Assembly: GCF_900112495.1 (NCBI RefSeq)
Contig: NZ_FOMA01000001.1
Location: 744,001 to 808,000 of the forward strand
Source: Bacillus sp. OV322
GTDB taxonomy: Bacteria; Bacillota; Bacilli; Bacillales; DSM-1321
Reading direction: 5' to 3'
DNA length: 64,000 nt
Part shown: piece after piece, positions 40,213-49,975 of the stretch
How the letters are laid out: every line of letters begins with the position of its first letter
Position numbering within the stretch: position 1 is the stretch's first letter
Translations under genes and position numbers: made by a program
Notes under the pieces: generated by a model
The model's database searches: none
The model's input: only the letters and a program-made list of their open reading frames with translations
What the model was told of the DNA's origin: nothing

Positions 40213-41454
40213 ATGAAAATCATCGTACAGAAATTCGGCGGGACATCTGTCCGCGACGAAGAAAGCAGACTTCATGCAAAGCGCCATATTGAAAAAGCTC
40301 TTGAAGAAGGGTATAAGGTCATTGTGGTTGTTTCTGCCATGGGCAGAAGCGGAGATCCTTATGCTACGGATACGCTTCTTTCTCTTGTAAAAGGCTCACA
40401 TTCCCTGATTACTAAAAGAGAGCAAGATCTGCTGCTATCTGTTGGTGAAACGATTTCTTCGGTTGTATTTACTAATATGCTTCTCGAAAATGGAATAAAA
40501 GCTTCTTCTCTTACTGGCGGGCAGGCAGGTTTCAGGACAAATAATGATCATACCAATGCAAAAATCATGGAAATGAAATGCGATCATCTGCTGAAAGAGC
40601 TTGAAGATCATGATGCTGTTGTTGTAGCAGGATTTCAGGGTGCTGCAAAAAACGGCGACATAACCACCATTGGCCGCGGAGGAAGCGACACATCTGCAGC
40701 TGCAATCGGAGCGGCGGTGGGTGCAGAATGGGTTGATATTTTTACAGATGTAGAAGGGATAATGACGGCGGATCCAAGGATTGCTGAGCATGCACGCCCG
40801 CTTTCTGTAGTCACATATAATGAGGTATGCAACCTTGCGTACCAGGGTGCAAAGGTTATTCATCCCCGGGCAGTGGAAATTGCCATGGGAGCAAAGGTTC
40901 CGATAAGAATAAGGTCCACCTATACAGACGGAATAGGTACACTGGTGACCAGCATCAACAAGGACCGACGCGGAAGTGATATCCGTGAGAGGCTTGTAAC
41001 GGGAATTGCACACGTTTCTAAAATTACACAAATAAAGGTATTGGCAAAAAAAAATCAATACAACTTACAGGCAGAAGTTTTCCAGGCTATGGCCAAAGCC
41101 TCTATTAGTGTGGATTTTATCAATATATCGCCTATGGGTGTAGTTTACACCGTTTCAGAGGACATGACCGGGCATGCCATTAAAATATTGGACGAAATGG
41201 GTCACGAGCCGATTGTGCAGGAAAATTGCGCAAAAGTATCTGTAGTCGGCGCTGGAATAAACGGTGTTCCGGGTGTTGCTTCCAAAATTGTAACGGCCTT
41301 GTCTGAAAAGGGAATCGGCATTTTGCAATCCGCAGATAGCCATACAACTATCTGGGTTTTGGTAAAGGAAAATGATTTAGTAGAAGCGGTGAATTCTCTG
41401 CATGATGCTTTCCAGCTTCATAAAGAGATTGCGGAATACAAAATTACAGATTAA
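40213..41454 (+). CDS. dapG: Aspartate kinase I (diaminopimelate-sensitive type)
   Basis: First step of the aspartate pathway. KFGGTSVRDEES at the N terminus, GRGGSDTSAAAIGAA and two C-terminal ACT regions define the enzyme. The operon position between asd and dapA marks it as DapG, the diaminopimelate-inhibited isozyme in B. subtilis; the inhibitor is inferred from orthology. 413 residues. The AGGTG site lies a few bases before the ATG. Confidence 0.95.
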   Translation: MKIIVQKFGGTSVRDEESRLHAKRHIEKALEEGYKVIVVVSAMGRSGDPYATDTLLSLVKGSHSLITKREQDLLLSVGETISSVVFTNMLLENGIKASSLTGGQAGFRTNNDHTNAKIMEMKCDHLLKELEDHDAVVVAGFQGAAKNGDITTIGRGGSDTSAAAIGAAVGAEWVDIFTDVEGIMTADPRIAEHARPLSVVTYNEVCNLAYQGAKVIHPRAVEIAMGAKVPIRIRSTYTDGIGTLVTSINKDRRGSDIRERLVTGIAHVSKITQIKVLAKKNQYNLQAEVFQAMAKASISVDFINISPMGVVYTVSEDMTGHAIKILDEMGHEPIVQENCAKVSVVGAGINGVPGVASKIVTALSEKGIGILQSADSHTTIWVLVKENDLVEAVNSLHDAFQLHKEIAEYKITD

Positions 41455-41483
41455 TTAGCGGAATTAAATATGGGGTGTATATT

Positions 41484-42350
41484 ATGATAAATTTTGGAAG
41501 AGTGTCCACAGCAATGGTAACTCCATTTGATAAAAATGGGAACATTGATTTTAACAAGACAACAAAGCTGGTAAATTACCTGATTGAAAATGGTACAGAT
41601 TCACTTGTTATTTGCGGAACAACCGGAGAATCTCCAACACTGTCATCAGAAGAAAAGATTGCACTGCTTCGCCATGTAGCAGAAATAGCAGATAAAAGAG
41701 TGCCTGTCATCATGGGAACAGGCAGCAATAATACCTATGCCTCAATTGAATTCACTAAAAAAGCTGAACAAAATGGCGCAGATGCTGTTATGCTTGTGGC
41801 CCCATATTATAACAGGACAAATCAGGAAGGCCTGTATCAGCACTTCAAGGCTATTGCAGACAGTACTTTGCTTCCTGTCATGATTTACAATATTCCGGGA
41901 AGGGCATCTGTGAATATTGCTCCTGAAACAGTAATCAGGCTTGCTGAAATCAATAATATTGTAGCTGTAAAAGAAGCTAGCGGGGATTTAAATGCCATGA
42001 CAGAAATCATCGCCGGAACAAGTGATGACTTTTTGTTATACAGCGGGGATGACGGATTGACGATACCAGTTCTTTCTATTGGAGGAGCCGGCATAGTTTC
42101 TGTAGCCTCGCATATAATCGGGAATGAAATGCAGGAAATGATCGAAGCATACTTATCCGGTAACATAGGAGAGGCAACTGTAATGCATCAAAAATTACAG
42201 CCTGTTATGAAGGGCTTATTTGCAGCACCGAGCCCGGCACCTGTTAAGACTGCACTGCAGATCAAAGGCATGGATGTCGGCTCTGTCAGGCTTCCTATCC
42301 TGCCGCTAACTGAGCAGGAACGGGCAGCATTGAATGCTTTAATTAAATAA
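41484..42350 (+). CDS. dapA: 4-hydroxy-tetrahydrodipicolinate synthase
   Basis: Condenses pyruvate with aspartate semialdehyde. The Schiff-base lysine is Lys163 in VAVKEASGD; GTTGESPTLS and MIYNIPGR are also conserved. The ATG at 41484, 7 bases after GGGGTG, gives 288 residues. The product feeds both lysine/cell-wall synthesis and DpaAB. Confidence 0.97.
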   Translation: MINFGRVSTAMVTPFDKNGNIDFNKTTKLVNYLIENGTDSLVICGTTGESPTLSSEEKIALLRHVAEIADKRVPVIMGTGSNNTYASIEFTKKAEQNGADAVMLVAPYYNRTNQEGLYQHFKAIADSTLLPVMIYNIPGRASVNIAPETVIRLAEINNIVAVKEASGDLNAMTEIIAGTSDDFLLYSGDDGLTIPVLSIGGAGIVSVASHIIGNEMQEMIEAYLSGNIGEATVMHQKLQPVMKGLFAAPSPAPVKTALQIKGMDVGSVRLPILPLTEQERAALNALIK

Positions 42351-42360
42351 TCAGCAAGAG

Positions 42361-42395
42361 AAAACAAGCCAGTCATCTTTGATTGGCTTGTTTTA
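42361..42395 (+). terminator. Rho-independent terminator after dapA
   Basis: AAAACAAGCCA and TTGGCTTGTTTT arms around a TCATCTTTGA-type interior. Confidence 0.9.
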
Positions 42396-42399
42396 TCAT

Positions 42400-42609
42400 G
42401 GCTATTTCTTAAAGATTATTGTTTTTTTTATGTGTTCCAATGTTAAGTCAGGTTGATTGGAGCGCAAGGTGCGGGACTCCTGCTTAGATTAGCGGAACAG
42501 GTTAAACCCCACAGGCGCAGCCGAGGAGGGCACGCCCTGAGGAAAGCGAGCATCCTGGAGCGGAAATCAACCACCTTGTTTCATAGTAGCAACGTTTACG
42601 AAAACAGCC
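42400..42609. repeat. Dispersed palindromic repeat, copy 1
   Basis: Matches the copy at 59054-59278 over its whole length, with scattered differences and small indels. Ends are inverted repeats (left GGCTATTTCTTAAAGATTATTG; right end complementary, starting at the GCAACG near 42589). An inner GGTTGATT/AATCAACC pair lies inside. It begins 5 bases after the dapA terminator. A 91-codon reading that starts within it (42453) is not a gene. Confidence 0.85.
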
Positions 42610-43068
42610 TTTATAATAAATCTTTATTGCGGTTAAACCATAAGTGGAATTATAAAATAATTCTTTCAAATCATAAGTCTTTTCTTTATACTTTTACTAT
42701 ACATAGTTTTCGCATTCATCTGACGTAAAGGCTGTCATCGGATATATAGAGATTGGAATTATTATCCTTCTATGAAGAATATATTTAGTTGGCTGGGGAT
42801 CCCGGCGGGAAGATGTGCAAGTAAGCGCTGCCAGGTTTAGAGGCATAAAAGTTAGGTTATAAAAATACCGACTAGTAAACCATATCTGGAATAAGTGAGG
42901 TTAAATACATTAATACATACATATAATGCATGAAAAAATGTGCCAGCGATTTAGAACATTTTTATCAATACTCCTTAAAAAGGTTAAGTATTGTATTGTT
43001 TTTTTTACATCATGTATAATAAATTCAATTGGATTTTGAACGGCCAGATTTTTAAGGAGGATATTAGA
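42610..43068. other. Intergenic region between repeat copy 1 and rnjB
   Basis: About 460 bases without a gene. The first 350 are AT-rich and unassigned, apart from a GC-rich patch with GGGATCCC near 42800. The end holds the rnjB promoter and a hairpin (described separately). Confidence 0.5.
42967..43020 (+). promoter_or_regulatory. Hairpin and sigma-A promoter upstream of rnjB
   Basis: An imperfect hairpin (AATACT/AGTATT with CCTT/AAGG inside, 42967-42992) runs into TTGTAT (42991-42996), then an 18-base spacer containing eight T residues, and TATAAT (43015-43020). Hairpin plus T tract could end upstream transcription while the same bases form the promoter for rnjB. Confidence 0.6.
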
Positions 43069-44739
43069 TTGGTTAAAGAAAAAGATAACAGCGGCATAAA
43101 GGTAATTTCCCTTGGAGGACAGGGGGAGCTTGGAAAAAATATGTATATTGTTGAAGTTAATGAAGATTTATTTCTTTTAGATTCAGGCTTAATGATTCCT
43201 GAGGAGGAAATGCTTGGAATTGATGCTGTGATACCGGATATTTCCTACATTATGGAAAATAAAAGCAGGCTGAAAGGAATATTCATCAGTCATGGACATG
43301 AAGATCATATGGGTGCGCTCGCCTATATCCTGAAATATTTAAAGGCGCCGGTATTTGGCACGAAACTTACGATTGCCTTGGTTAAAGCGAAATTAAGAGA
43401 AGATGATTACAAAGGAAAAACAGAGTTTATTGAGGTGGATTCAGATACAGTACTGAATTTTCCAGAGGCTGATATTTCCTTTTTCAGAACGAATCACAGT
43501 ATTCCTGACTCAGTGGGTATCGCCATTCATACCTCTGAAGGGGCAATAGTTTATACAGGTGATTTTAAATTTGACCAAGCTGCCTCGGAGCTTTACAAAC
43601 CTGAGATTGGCAAAATGGCGGCACTTGGAGAAAAAGGGGTTCTCTGCCTTCTTTCTGATAGTACCGGAGCAGAAAAACCTGGATATACACCTTCTGAGGC
43701 GATTGTTGCAAAAGATATGGCAGATGCCTTTGAAAATGCCCGCGGCAGAATTATTGTTGCCTGCTTTGCATCGAATGTGAATCGTATTCAGCATGTTTTT
43801 AATGCTGCTGCAAAAAGCGGACGAAAAGTCGCAGTGGTCGGGAAGAGCCTTCATAGAGTGTATAATACAGCGCTTGATTTAGGATATTTAAAGGTAGCAG
43901 AAGATGCAATCATTCCTGTTTCAGAACTTTCTTCCTATGAATCTAACAAAGTAGTCATTCTATCCACGGGACATCAAGGGGAACCTATAGAAGCTCTGCA
44001 AAAAATGGCGAGGCAGTCACACAGGCAGGTGGCAATTTCTGAAGGAGACACCGTCTTAATTGCCGCTTCTCCACTAAAAGGAGGAGAAATCAATCTTGCC
44101 AAAACGATTGATCTTCTTTACAGGGTGGGTGCAAATGTTGTTTCAAGCCGATATAAGGTACATGTTACCGGCCATGGCAGCCAGGAAGAATTGAAAATGA
44201 TGCTGAATTTAATGAAACCTAAATTCCTTATCCCTGTACATGGTGAATACCGCCACTTATATGCACACGAAAAGGTGGGCGTGGCAGCTGGCCTTGACAG
44301 GGAAAATATTATCATTGCCGATAAAGGGGATATCGTTGAAATTAATTCGGAACAAATCCGCCTTGCTGGCAAGGTTTCCGCCGGCAATATTTTAATAGAT
44401 GGCAGCGGAGTCGGAGATGTAGGGAATATCGTCCTTCGGGACCGCAGATTGCTTTCACAGGATGGCACTCTGATAGTCGTCGTTACTCTCAATAAATCTG
44501 ATAAGACAATTGCTGCAGGACCGGAAATTATTTCACGCGGATTTGTATATGTGAGGGAGTCTGAAAAACTGATGGATGAAGCTACTTCACTCGTCAATGA
44601 AATCGTGAAGAAAACCGGAACAAAACAGCCTTTTGACTGGTCCTCACTAAAACAGGAAATGAGGGACTCACTGAATTCCTTCCTATACGAAAAAACCAAA
44701 AGACGTCCAATGATCCTGCCGATCATCATGGAAATTTAA
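43069..44739 (+). CDS. rnjB: Ribonuclease J2
   Basis: Metallo-beta-lactamase/beta-CASP ribonuclease, partner of RNase J1 in 5'-end decay and processing. The HxHxDH motif is complete (His75, His77, Asp79, His80 in SHGHEDHMG). Assignment as J2 comes from the position after dapA and the 556-residue length. The TTG at 43069, with AAGGAGG upstream, is chosen; the reading begun near the promoter is non-coding leader. Confidence 0.92.
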   Translation: MVKEKDNSGIKVISLGGQGELGKNMYIVEVNEDLFLLDSGLMIPEEEMLGIDAVIPDISYIMENKSRLKGIFISHGHEDHMGALAYILKYLKAPVFGTKLTIALVKAKLREDDYKGKTEFIEVDSDTVLNFPEADISFFRTNHSIPDSVGIAIHTSEGAIVYTGDFKFDQAASELYKPEIGKMAALGEKGVLCLLSDSTGAEKPGYTPSEAIVAKDMADAFENARGRIIVACFASNVNRIQHVFNAAAKSGRKVAVVGKSLHRVYNTALDLGYLKVAEDAIIPVSELSSYESNKVVILSTGHQGEPIEALQKMARQSHRQVAISEGDTVLIAASPLKGGEINLAKTIDLLYRVGANVVSSRYKVHVTGHGSQEELKMMLNLMKPKFLIPVHGEYRHLYAHEKVGVAAGLDRENIIIADKGDIVEINSEQIRLAGKVSAGNILIDGSGVGDVGNIVLRDRRLLSQDGTLIVVVTLNKSDKTIAAGPEIISRGFVYVRESEKLMDEATSLVNEIVKKTGTKQPFDWSSLKQEMRDSLNSFLYEKTKRRPMILPIIMEI

Positions 44740-44754
44740 TATCACTGTAAAGTT

Positions 44755-44791
44755 GGTCCTGGTTGTACTAGTGCAATCAGGGCTTTTTTTT
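44755..44791 (+). terminator. Rho-independent terminator after rnjB
   Basis: GTCCTG/CAGGGC outer and TTG/CAA inner pairs, followed by eight T residues. Confidence 0.82.
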
Positions 44792-44931
44792 CCCGGATTT
44801 ACAAGTGGTTTTATTGTGCGATTTGTTGTCTTTTTGCAAAATAACATTCATTTTCCTTGGCCGGACTGCGAATGAACTCGCTATTTTGAGACAATAATAT
44901 GGTTGTATACGCAGACGGAAGGAGTTTTGTA

Positions 44932-45669
44932 ATGGAGAATGTACCGCAGCCAAATAAACCTGAAGAAGGCAAGAATTCTACATTAATTGAAAAAATCCAG
45001 CAGCTTGGACAGACGAACGTGCCCCATATGTCACAGGATTCAAGCATTCATTGTTTGACGATTGTCGGGCAAATCGAGGGACATATCCAGCTGCCTCCTC
45101 AAAATAAAACAACTAAATATGAACATGTTATTCCTCAAATCGTAGCGATAGAACAGAATCCAAAGATAGAAGGTCTCCTGGTTATATTGAATACGGTAGG
45201 AGGAGATGTGGAGGCAGGATTGGCTATATCTGAAATGCTTGCTTCATTATCAAAGCCCACTGTATCAATCGTATTAGGAGGCGGACATTCTATCGGAGTG
45301 CCGATAGCTGTTTCCTGCGATTATTCTTTTATTGCTGAAACAGCGACAATGACCATTCATCCAATCAGACTGACTGGAATGGTCATTGGTGTGCCTGCAA
45401 CCTTCGAATACCTGGATAAGATGCAGGAGAGGGTCATCAGGTTTGTAACAAAGCATTCTCAAGTGAGTGAAGAACAATTTAAGGACCTTATGTTTGCAAA
45501 AGGCAATTTAACAAGAGATATCGGGACGAATGTCATCGGCCATGATGCAGTCGAATTTGGTTTGATGGATGATGTGGGCGGAATAGGCCAGGCCATGAAA
45601 AAGCTGAATGAGCTGATTGACGCTTCAAGGGCATCATCTGAAAATGGCGATGAAGGAATTCTGCAATGA
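44932..45669 (+). CDS. tepA: TepA, ClpP-like (S14-type) cytosolic protease
   Basis: ClpP-fold protein named translocation-enhancing protein A; degradation of peptides left by secretion has been proposed. [18 protein letters not shown], a serine loop [12 protein letters not shown] and [11 protein letters not shown] with the histidine match the family. The ATG at 44932, behind GGAAGGAG, gives 245 residues. The stop overlaps the ylzJ start by 4 bases. Confidence 0.9.
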   Translation: MENVPQPNKPEEGKNSTLIEKIQQLGQTNVPHMSQDSSIHCLTIVGQIEGHIQLPPQNKTTKYEHVIPQIVAIEQNPKIEGLLVILNTVGGDVEAGLAISEMLASLSKPTVSIVLGGGHSIGVPIAVSCDYSFIAETATMTIHPIRLTGMVIGVPATFEYLDKMQERVIRFVTKHSQVSEEQFKDLMFAKGNLTRDIGTNVIGHDAVEFGLMDDVGGIGQAMKKLNELIDASRASSENGDEGILQ

Positions 45670-45893
45670 CCTTATATACCATTCTGCCGCCGGAACAGGT
45701 CTTTCCGCATGCCGCGGAGGCTTTCCACAATATCCACAACTATTCGTATGATGGCATTCCGATATTAATTGAACAGCAGAGTCCGACAAGCTTTCGTGTT
45801 CAGAGGATCATAAGCACTGATCCTGCGCATTATCTGGTTCATGCCATTCAGCCAGGGTCTTATTTGCCTGTTTTGCAAGGGTTTAATAATTAG
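45666..45893 (+). CDS. ylzJ: YlzJ-like small protein
   Basis: 75-residue protein of the YlzJ family, no known function. It begins [13 protein letters not shown], characteristic of the family. ATGA overlap with tepA suggests coupled translation and maybe related function. No membrane segment is visible. Confidence 0.85.
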   Translation: MTLYTILPPEQVFPHAAEAFHNIHNYSYDGIPILIEQQSPTSFRVQRIISTDPAHYLVHAIQPGSYLPVLQGFNN

Positions 45894-45919
45894 AAAAAAG
45901 GTCCAAGCCATGCAAATTA

Positions 45920-45964
45920 TGATATACTGAAGGAAATAATATTAAGCAGCCGGCAAGGCTGCTT
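45920..45964 (+). promoter_or_regulatory. Extended -10 promoter and adjacent hairpin before spoIIIE
   Basis: TGATATACT (45920-45928) is an extended -10. Predicted start is near 45935. A perfect 8-bp stem AAGCAGCC/GGCTGCTT with a 5-base loop (45944-45964) follows at once, then TCTTCGTTATTT. It may terminate the tepA-ylzJ transcript or mark the 5' end of the spoIIIE mRNA. Confidence 0.55.
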
Positions 45965-46067
45965 TCTTCGTTATTTATAGAGAATGCTTACAGAAAATTG
46001 AACAAAGATGCCGGTATTCTTACAATGGATATTGAATACATATTGCATGAAAAGTCAGGTGGTAAAA

Positions 46068-48449
46068 ATGGCGAAAAAGAAAAAAAGGAAAAAGAAAAAA
46101 AGTACAGAGACATTAAAAGGCACCTTAAAATATGAATTGTTAGGTCTGGCCATATTGGGTCTTACTGCAATCGCCATCGCAAAGCTCGGTGCCGTTGGAA
46201 AGAGCATTGTCTTTTTAGTAAGATTTTTTATGGGTGAGTGGTATATCCTGTTTTTGCTTGGGATGATTGCTGTCAGCCTTTATTTAATGATCAAAAGGTC
46301 AGCTCCGCTGTTTTTAAAAAGACAGCTTGTTGGAATTTACTTTATCGTCTGCAGTATTCTTCTGTTAAGCCATGTGCATCTCTTCAGATTGCTTGCTGAA
46401 GGGGGACCGTTTAAAAAGCCAAGCGTAATTGCTAATACATGGGAGCTTTTCTGGATGGAAGTTAACGGTCAAACAAGCACCCCGCCGGATCTTGGAGGAG
46501 GAATGATTGGAGCCATCTTGTTTGCATCTTCCTATTTCCTTTTTGACCAGGCAGGTTCTACAATAGTCGCTGTAATCTTCATTATAATTGGCGTGATCCT
46601 TCTCACTGGCAAATCTTTTGGAGAAACACTGGGGAAATTAATCCGGTATTGTGCTGTTTTTATTACTTCACAGTGGGGAGCCTTCAGGGAAGATATGAAG
46701 ACTTGGAATCAGGAAAAAAAGGAAAATAAGAAGCAGGAACAGCAGGAAAAACAAACGAAGAAAGAAAAGAAATCAGCAAATAATCCTTTGCCGGAAGAAA
46801 ATCTTCCAGAAGAAGAAGAGGAACTGCCTTCCCGAAGACTCATTTCTAACTTTGCAGAAAAAGCATACGGGGAAGGAACAGAGCCTGTTGAAAAGGACGC
46901 TGCTTCTTTAGCAGATACAGTAAATGAAGAAAATGCAGCTCCCGCAGGAAAAGACGGGAAATCTGAAAGTGATGATATCGTTCCAGCCATTAATTTTACG
47001 GAAGTTGAAAATAAAAAATATAATCTTCCAGCACTTTCACTTTTAAATCATCCGAAAAAAACGGATCAAAGCGGTGAATTTCAGTTAATTCATGATAATG
47101 CGGCCAAGCTTGAAAGCACCTTTAAAAGTTTCGGGGTTAAAGCGAAGGTGACACAGGTGCACTTAGGGCCGGCTGTTACCAAATATGAAGTGCATCCAGA
47201 CGTCGGTGTCAAGGTAAGCAAAATCGTCAGCTTATCGGATGACCTTGCGCTTGCACTTGCTGCAAAGGATATACGTATTGAAGCACCGATTCCAGGCAAG
47301 TCTGCAATTGGCATTGAGGTGCCTAATTCTGAGATTGCTATGGTATCTTTAAGGGAAGTGCTTGAATCAAAAGAAAATAATAAACCTGATGCAAAGCTGC
47401 AGATAGGACTGGGCCGGAATATTTCTGGAGAAGCGGTCATGGCAGAGCTGAACAAGATGCCCCACTTGCTTGTTGCAGGTTCAACAGGAAGCGGTAAATC
47501 AGTCTGCATCAATGGAATTATAACGAGCATTTTAATGAGGGCTAAGCCTCATGAAGTGAAAATGATGATGATTGATCCAAAAATGGTAGAGCTTAATGTA
47601 TATAATGGCATTCCGCATTTATTGGCTCCTGTTGTCACTGATCCTAAAAAAGCATCACAGGCTCTTAAAAAAGTCGTAAGTGAAATGGAACGCCGCTATG
47701 AACTGTTTTCACATACTGGGACACGTAATATTGAGGGTTATAATGAATATGTAGTCAGACAGAATAGCGAGGAAGATGCACAGCAGCCCCTTCTTCCGTA
47801 TATCGTCGTGATTGTTGATGAACTTGCTGATTTAATGATGGTTGCATCTTCAGATGTGGAAGATGCTATTACACGACTGGCACAGATGGCGAGGGCAGCT
47901 GGGATCCATCTGATCATTGCTACCCAGCGCCCTTCAGTCGATGTTATCACAGGAATCATCAAAGCGAATATTCCTTCAAGAATTGCATTTAGTGTATCTT
48001 CAATGACAGATTCCAGGACAATTCTGGATATGGGAGGAGCTGAAAAGCTCCTTGGAAGAGGAGATATGCTGTTTTTGCCAGTCGGCCAGTCAAAGCCAGT
48101 TCGTGTTCAAGGTGCATTTTTATCGGATCACGAAGTTGAGGATGTAGTGAATTACGTCATCTCACAGCAAAAAGCACAATACAATGAAGAAATGATTCCT
48201 GACGATATTCCTGAAACAGCAACTGGCGAGGTGGAAGACGCACTTTACGATGAGGCAGTCAGCCTGATTGTAGAGATGCAGACAGCCTCTGTATCCATGC
48301 TGCAGCGGAGGTTCAGGATTGGCTATACCCGTGCTGCAAGACTGATTGATGAAATGGAATCCAGAGGGATTGTCGGGCCGTATGAAGGCTCAAAGCCCCG
48401 TACTGTATTGGCACCAAAAGAGACTGGAAATGAAGCTCATTTATCATAA
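46068..48449 (+). CDS. spoIIIE: SpoIIIE, FtsK-family DNA translocase
   Basis: Pumps DNA through closing septa, notably the chromosome into the forespore. There are four or five N-terminal membrane segments (about 20-200), a charged lysine/glutamate linker (about 215-320), the RecA-like motor with Walker [10 protein letters not shown] and Walker [12 protein letters not shown], and the C-terminal winged-helix gamma domain ([20 protein letters not shown]). The ATG at 46068 gives [11 protein letters not shown], like B. subtilis; 793 residues. Confidence 0.96.
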   Translation: MAKKKKRKKKKSTETLKGTLKYELLGLAILGLTAIAIAKLGAVGKSIVFLVRFFMGEWYILFLLGMIAVSLYLMIKRSAPLFLKRQLVGIYFIVCSILLLSHVHLFRLLAEGGPFKKPSVIANTWELFWMEVNGQTSTPPDLGGGMIGAILFASSYFLFDQAGSTIVAVIFIIIGVILLTGKSFGETLGKLIRYCAVFITSQWGAFREDMKTWNQEKKENKKQEQQEKQTKKEKKSANNPLPEENLPEEEEELPSRRLISNFAEKAYGEGTEPVEKDAASLADTVNEENAAPAGKDGKSESDDIVPAINFTEVENKKYNLPALSLLNHPKKTDQSGEFQLIHDNAAKLESTFKSFGVKAKVTQVHLGPAVTKYEVHPDVGVKVSKIVSLSDDLALALAAKDIRIEAPIPGKSAIGIEVPNSEIAMVSLREVLESKENNKPDAKLQIGLGRNISGEAVMAELNKMPHLLVAGSTGSGKSVCINGIITSILMRAKPHEVKMMMIDPKMVELNVYNGIPHLLAPVVTDPKKASQALKKVVSEMERRYELFSHTGTRNIEGYNEYVVRQNSEEDAQQPLLPYIVVIVDELADLMMVASSDVEDAITRLAQMARAAGIHLIIATQRPSVDVITGIIKANIPSRIAFSVSSMTDSRTILDMGGAEKLLGRGDMLFLPVGQSKPVRVQGAFLSDHEVEDVVNYVISQQKAQYNEEMIPDDIPETATGEVEDALYDEAVSLIVEMQTASVSMLQRRFRIGYTRAARLIDEMESRGIVGPYEGSKPRTVLAPKETGNEAHLS

Positions 48450-48451
48450 CA

Positions 48452-48500
48452 AAAAACCCTAAAAACAGCAGATCGTATATCTGCTGTTTTTAGGGTTTTT
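48452..48500. terminator. Bidirectional terminator, 22-bp perfect stem
   Basis: Arms at 48452-48473 and 48479-48500 are perfectly complementary, with a 5-base loop CGTAT and A/T tracts at both ends. It lies between spoIIIE (+) and the convergent gene at 48530 (-), so it can serve both. Confidence 0.93.
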
Positions 48501-48529
48501 CCTGACCTGATCGCTAAGAACAGAAGTAG

Positions 48530-48814
48530 TTATGAGAGATGTTCTTTACAGAAGTTTTCTAGCAATTTCACTTCTTCCTCTTCTAAATCAAAGTCCAAAA
48601 GCTCTTCCGATTCCTTTTCATGAATATCATACTTCAGGATTCCTTCACGGGTTTCCTCGATGGTATATAATACCCTGATATATAAGCCCTTTTCGCTATA
48701 AAGCTCATCATCCTCAGGAACCTCAATATCAAGGAAAAACTCATAGCGCTGTCCTGTAAGGATACCAAAAGGATCAATCAGGGGCTCGGAAGTATAGGAA
48801 GTAATTGTCAGCAT
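48530..48814 (-). CDS. Small acidic protein, resembles DUF6509 family
   Basis: 94 residues beginning LTITSYTSEPLIDPFGILTG, with a strongly acidic C-terminal half. The pattern of DPFGILTGQRYEF resembles small Bacillaceae proteins I recall as DUF6509; function unknown. On the minus strand GAGAGG precedes the ATG. It is the only minus-strand gene in the window, convergent with spoIIIE and divergent from ymfC. No signal peptide or membrane segment. Confidence 0.75.
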   Translation of the reverse strand: MLTITSYTSEPLIDPFGILTGQRYEFFLDIEVPEDDELYSEKGLYIRVLYTIEETREGILKYDIHEKESEELLDFDLEEEEVKLLENFCKEHLS

Positions 48815-48991
48815 ATAAACATCCTCTCAATTGTTTAAGTTGTAAGCATGGACCATAAGACCTGCTTTATTATAAAACAAACCCATGGATACGAAAAAAA
48901 CACTTTATAAATAATAGCATACACAAGTACAAAACGAAAGCGTCATATCCAGCTGAAGTATAGATATGTCAAGGTTTTTAAAGGTGTTTTC

Positions 48992-49023
48992 AAATTATCG
49001 GCTCAACAATTAACTGATAATTT
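48992..49023. promoter_or_regulatory. Inverted repeat upstream of ymfC
   Basis: Perfect arms AAATTATC and GATAATTT separated by 16 bases, in the divergent region between the minus-strand gene and ymfC. Could be a regulatory site or hairpin. The 348-base region otherwise holds no gene. Confidence 0.4.
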
Positions 49024-49039
49024 CGCCTATACTATTTTT

Positions 49040-49090
49040 TTTGATTAATTTCAAATCTCTATTTATTTATATTTGAAAAAATGTTATAGT
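49040..49090 (+). promoter_or_regulatory. ymfC promoter with possible operator
   Basis: The extended -10 TGTTATAGT is at 49082-49090. TTTGA-N6-TCAAA (49040-49055) lies just upstream of the -35 area and may be an operator for the GntR protein; this is inference. Confidence 0.4.
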
Positions 49091-49162
49091 AATTTTCGAT
49101 TAGTAGGAATGATTGAACATCAGATGTCTGATGTCTTAAGAATTATAGTTGGAGGAACCTGC

Positions 49163-49888
49163 ATGTCTATCAAGTCAGATAATCGGCATTTGTATTTGCA
49201 AGTCATTGACCGGCTTAAACAAGACATAGAAGAAGGGATTTATAAAGAAAAAGAAAAATTGCCTTCTGAATTTGATCTTGCCAAAGAGCTGGGAGTAAGC
49301 AGGGCTACTTTGCGTGAGGCGCTGCGCATTCTCGAAGAAGAGAATGTCATCATACGCCGCCACGGAGTTGGAACCTTTGTTAATGCACAGCCGATGTTTT
49401 CATCTGGCATAGAACAGCTTAACAGTGTAACAAACATGATTAAACAAGCAGGCATGAAGCCTGGGACTATTTTCTTAAGTTCTATCACACAAAGTCCGGC
49501 AGAAGAAGATTTACGGCGCTTTTCATGTTCACCTGAAGATTCAATCGTTTTAATAGAAAGGGTAAGGACTGCAAACGGCGAACCGGTTGTTTATTGCATT
49601 GATAAGATACCGGAAAGTATATTGCCGGAAGCTTTTTCACATCAGGACGAATCGCTCTTTGATATCCTGGAAAAGGAAGCAAGCCGGAAAATATCTCATG
49701 CAGTCGCAAAAATTGAGCCTATAGGCTATCACGAGAAGATTTCTCCAATTCTTGAATGCGACCCTGAAGCAGCATTGCTTGTATTAAAACAAATGCATTA
49801 TGATGAAAATGAAGAGCCGATTCTTTATTCCGTAAACTACTTTAAGGCGGATATGTTCAGTTTTCATGTTCTCAGGAAAAGAATATAA
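49163..49888 (+). CDS. ymfC: YmfC, GntR/HutC-family transcriptional regulator
   Basis: 241 residues. It has an N-terminal winged helix-turn-helix ([22 protein letters not shown], shown in part) and a C-terminal UTRA ligand domain of the HutC type. The ATG at 49163 with TTGGAGG upstream is chosen; the upstream in-frame extension is promoter DNA. It is followed by a nucleoside-type ABC transporter, which suggests that transporter as a target. The ligand is unknown. Confidence 0.88.
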   Translation: MSIKSDNRHLYLQVIDRLKQDIEEGIYKEKEKLPSEFDLAKELGVSRATLREALRILEEENVIIRRHGVGTFVNAQPMFSSGIEQLNSVTNMIKQAGMKPGTIFLSSITQSPAEEDLRRFSCSPEDSIVLIERVRTANGEPVVYCIDKIPESILPEAFSHQDESLFDILEKEASRKISHAVAKIEPIGYHEKISPILECDPEAALLVLKQMHYDENEEPILYSVNYFKADMFSFHVLRKRI

Positions 49889-49975
49889 TTTTTTAAGAGA
49901 CTTGAAAACGCCAACAGATTTTAAATTCAGAACATTTCTACTAAATCAACTATCATTCCGTAGGGGGTACAAACC

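Noticed and set aside
42453..42728. 91-codon open reading starting inside repeat copy 1
   Set aside because: It starts inside the palindromic repeat and runs past its end, lacks a ribosome-binding site and has composition unlike the neighbouring genes.
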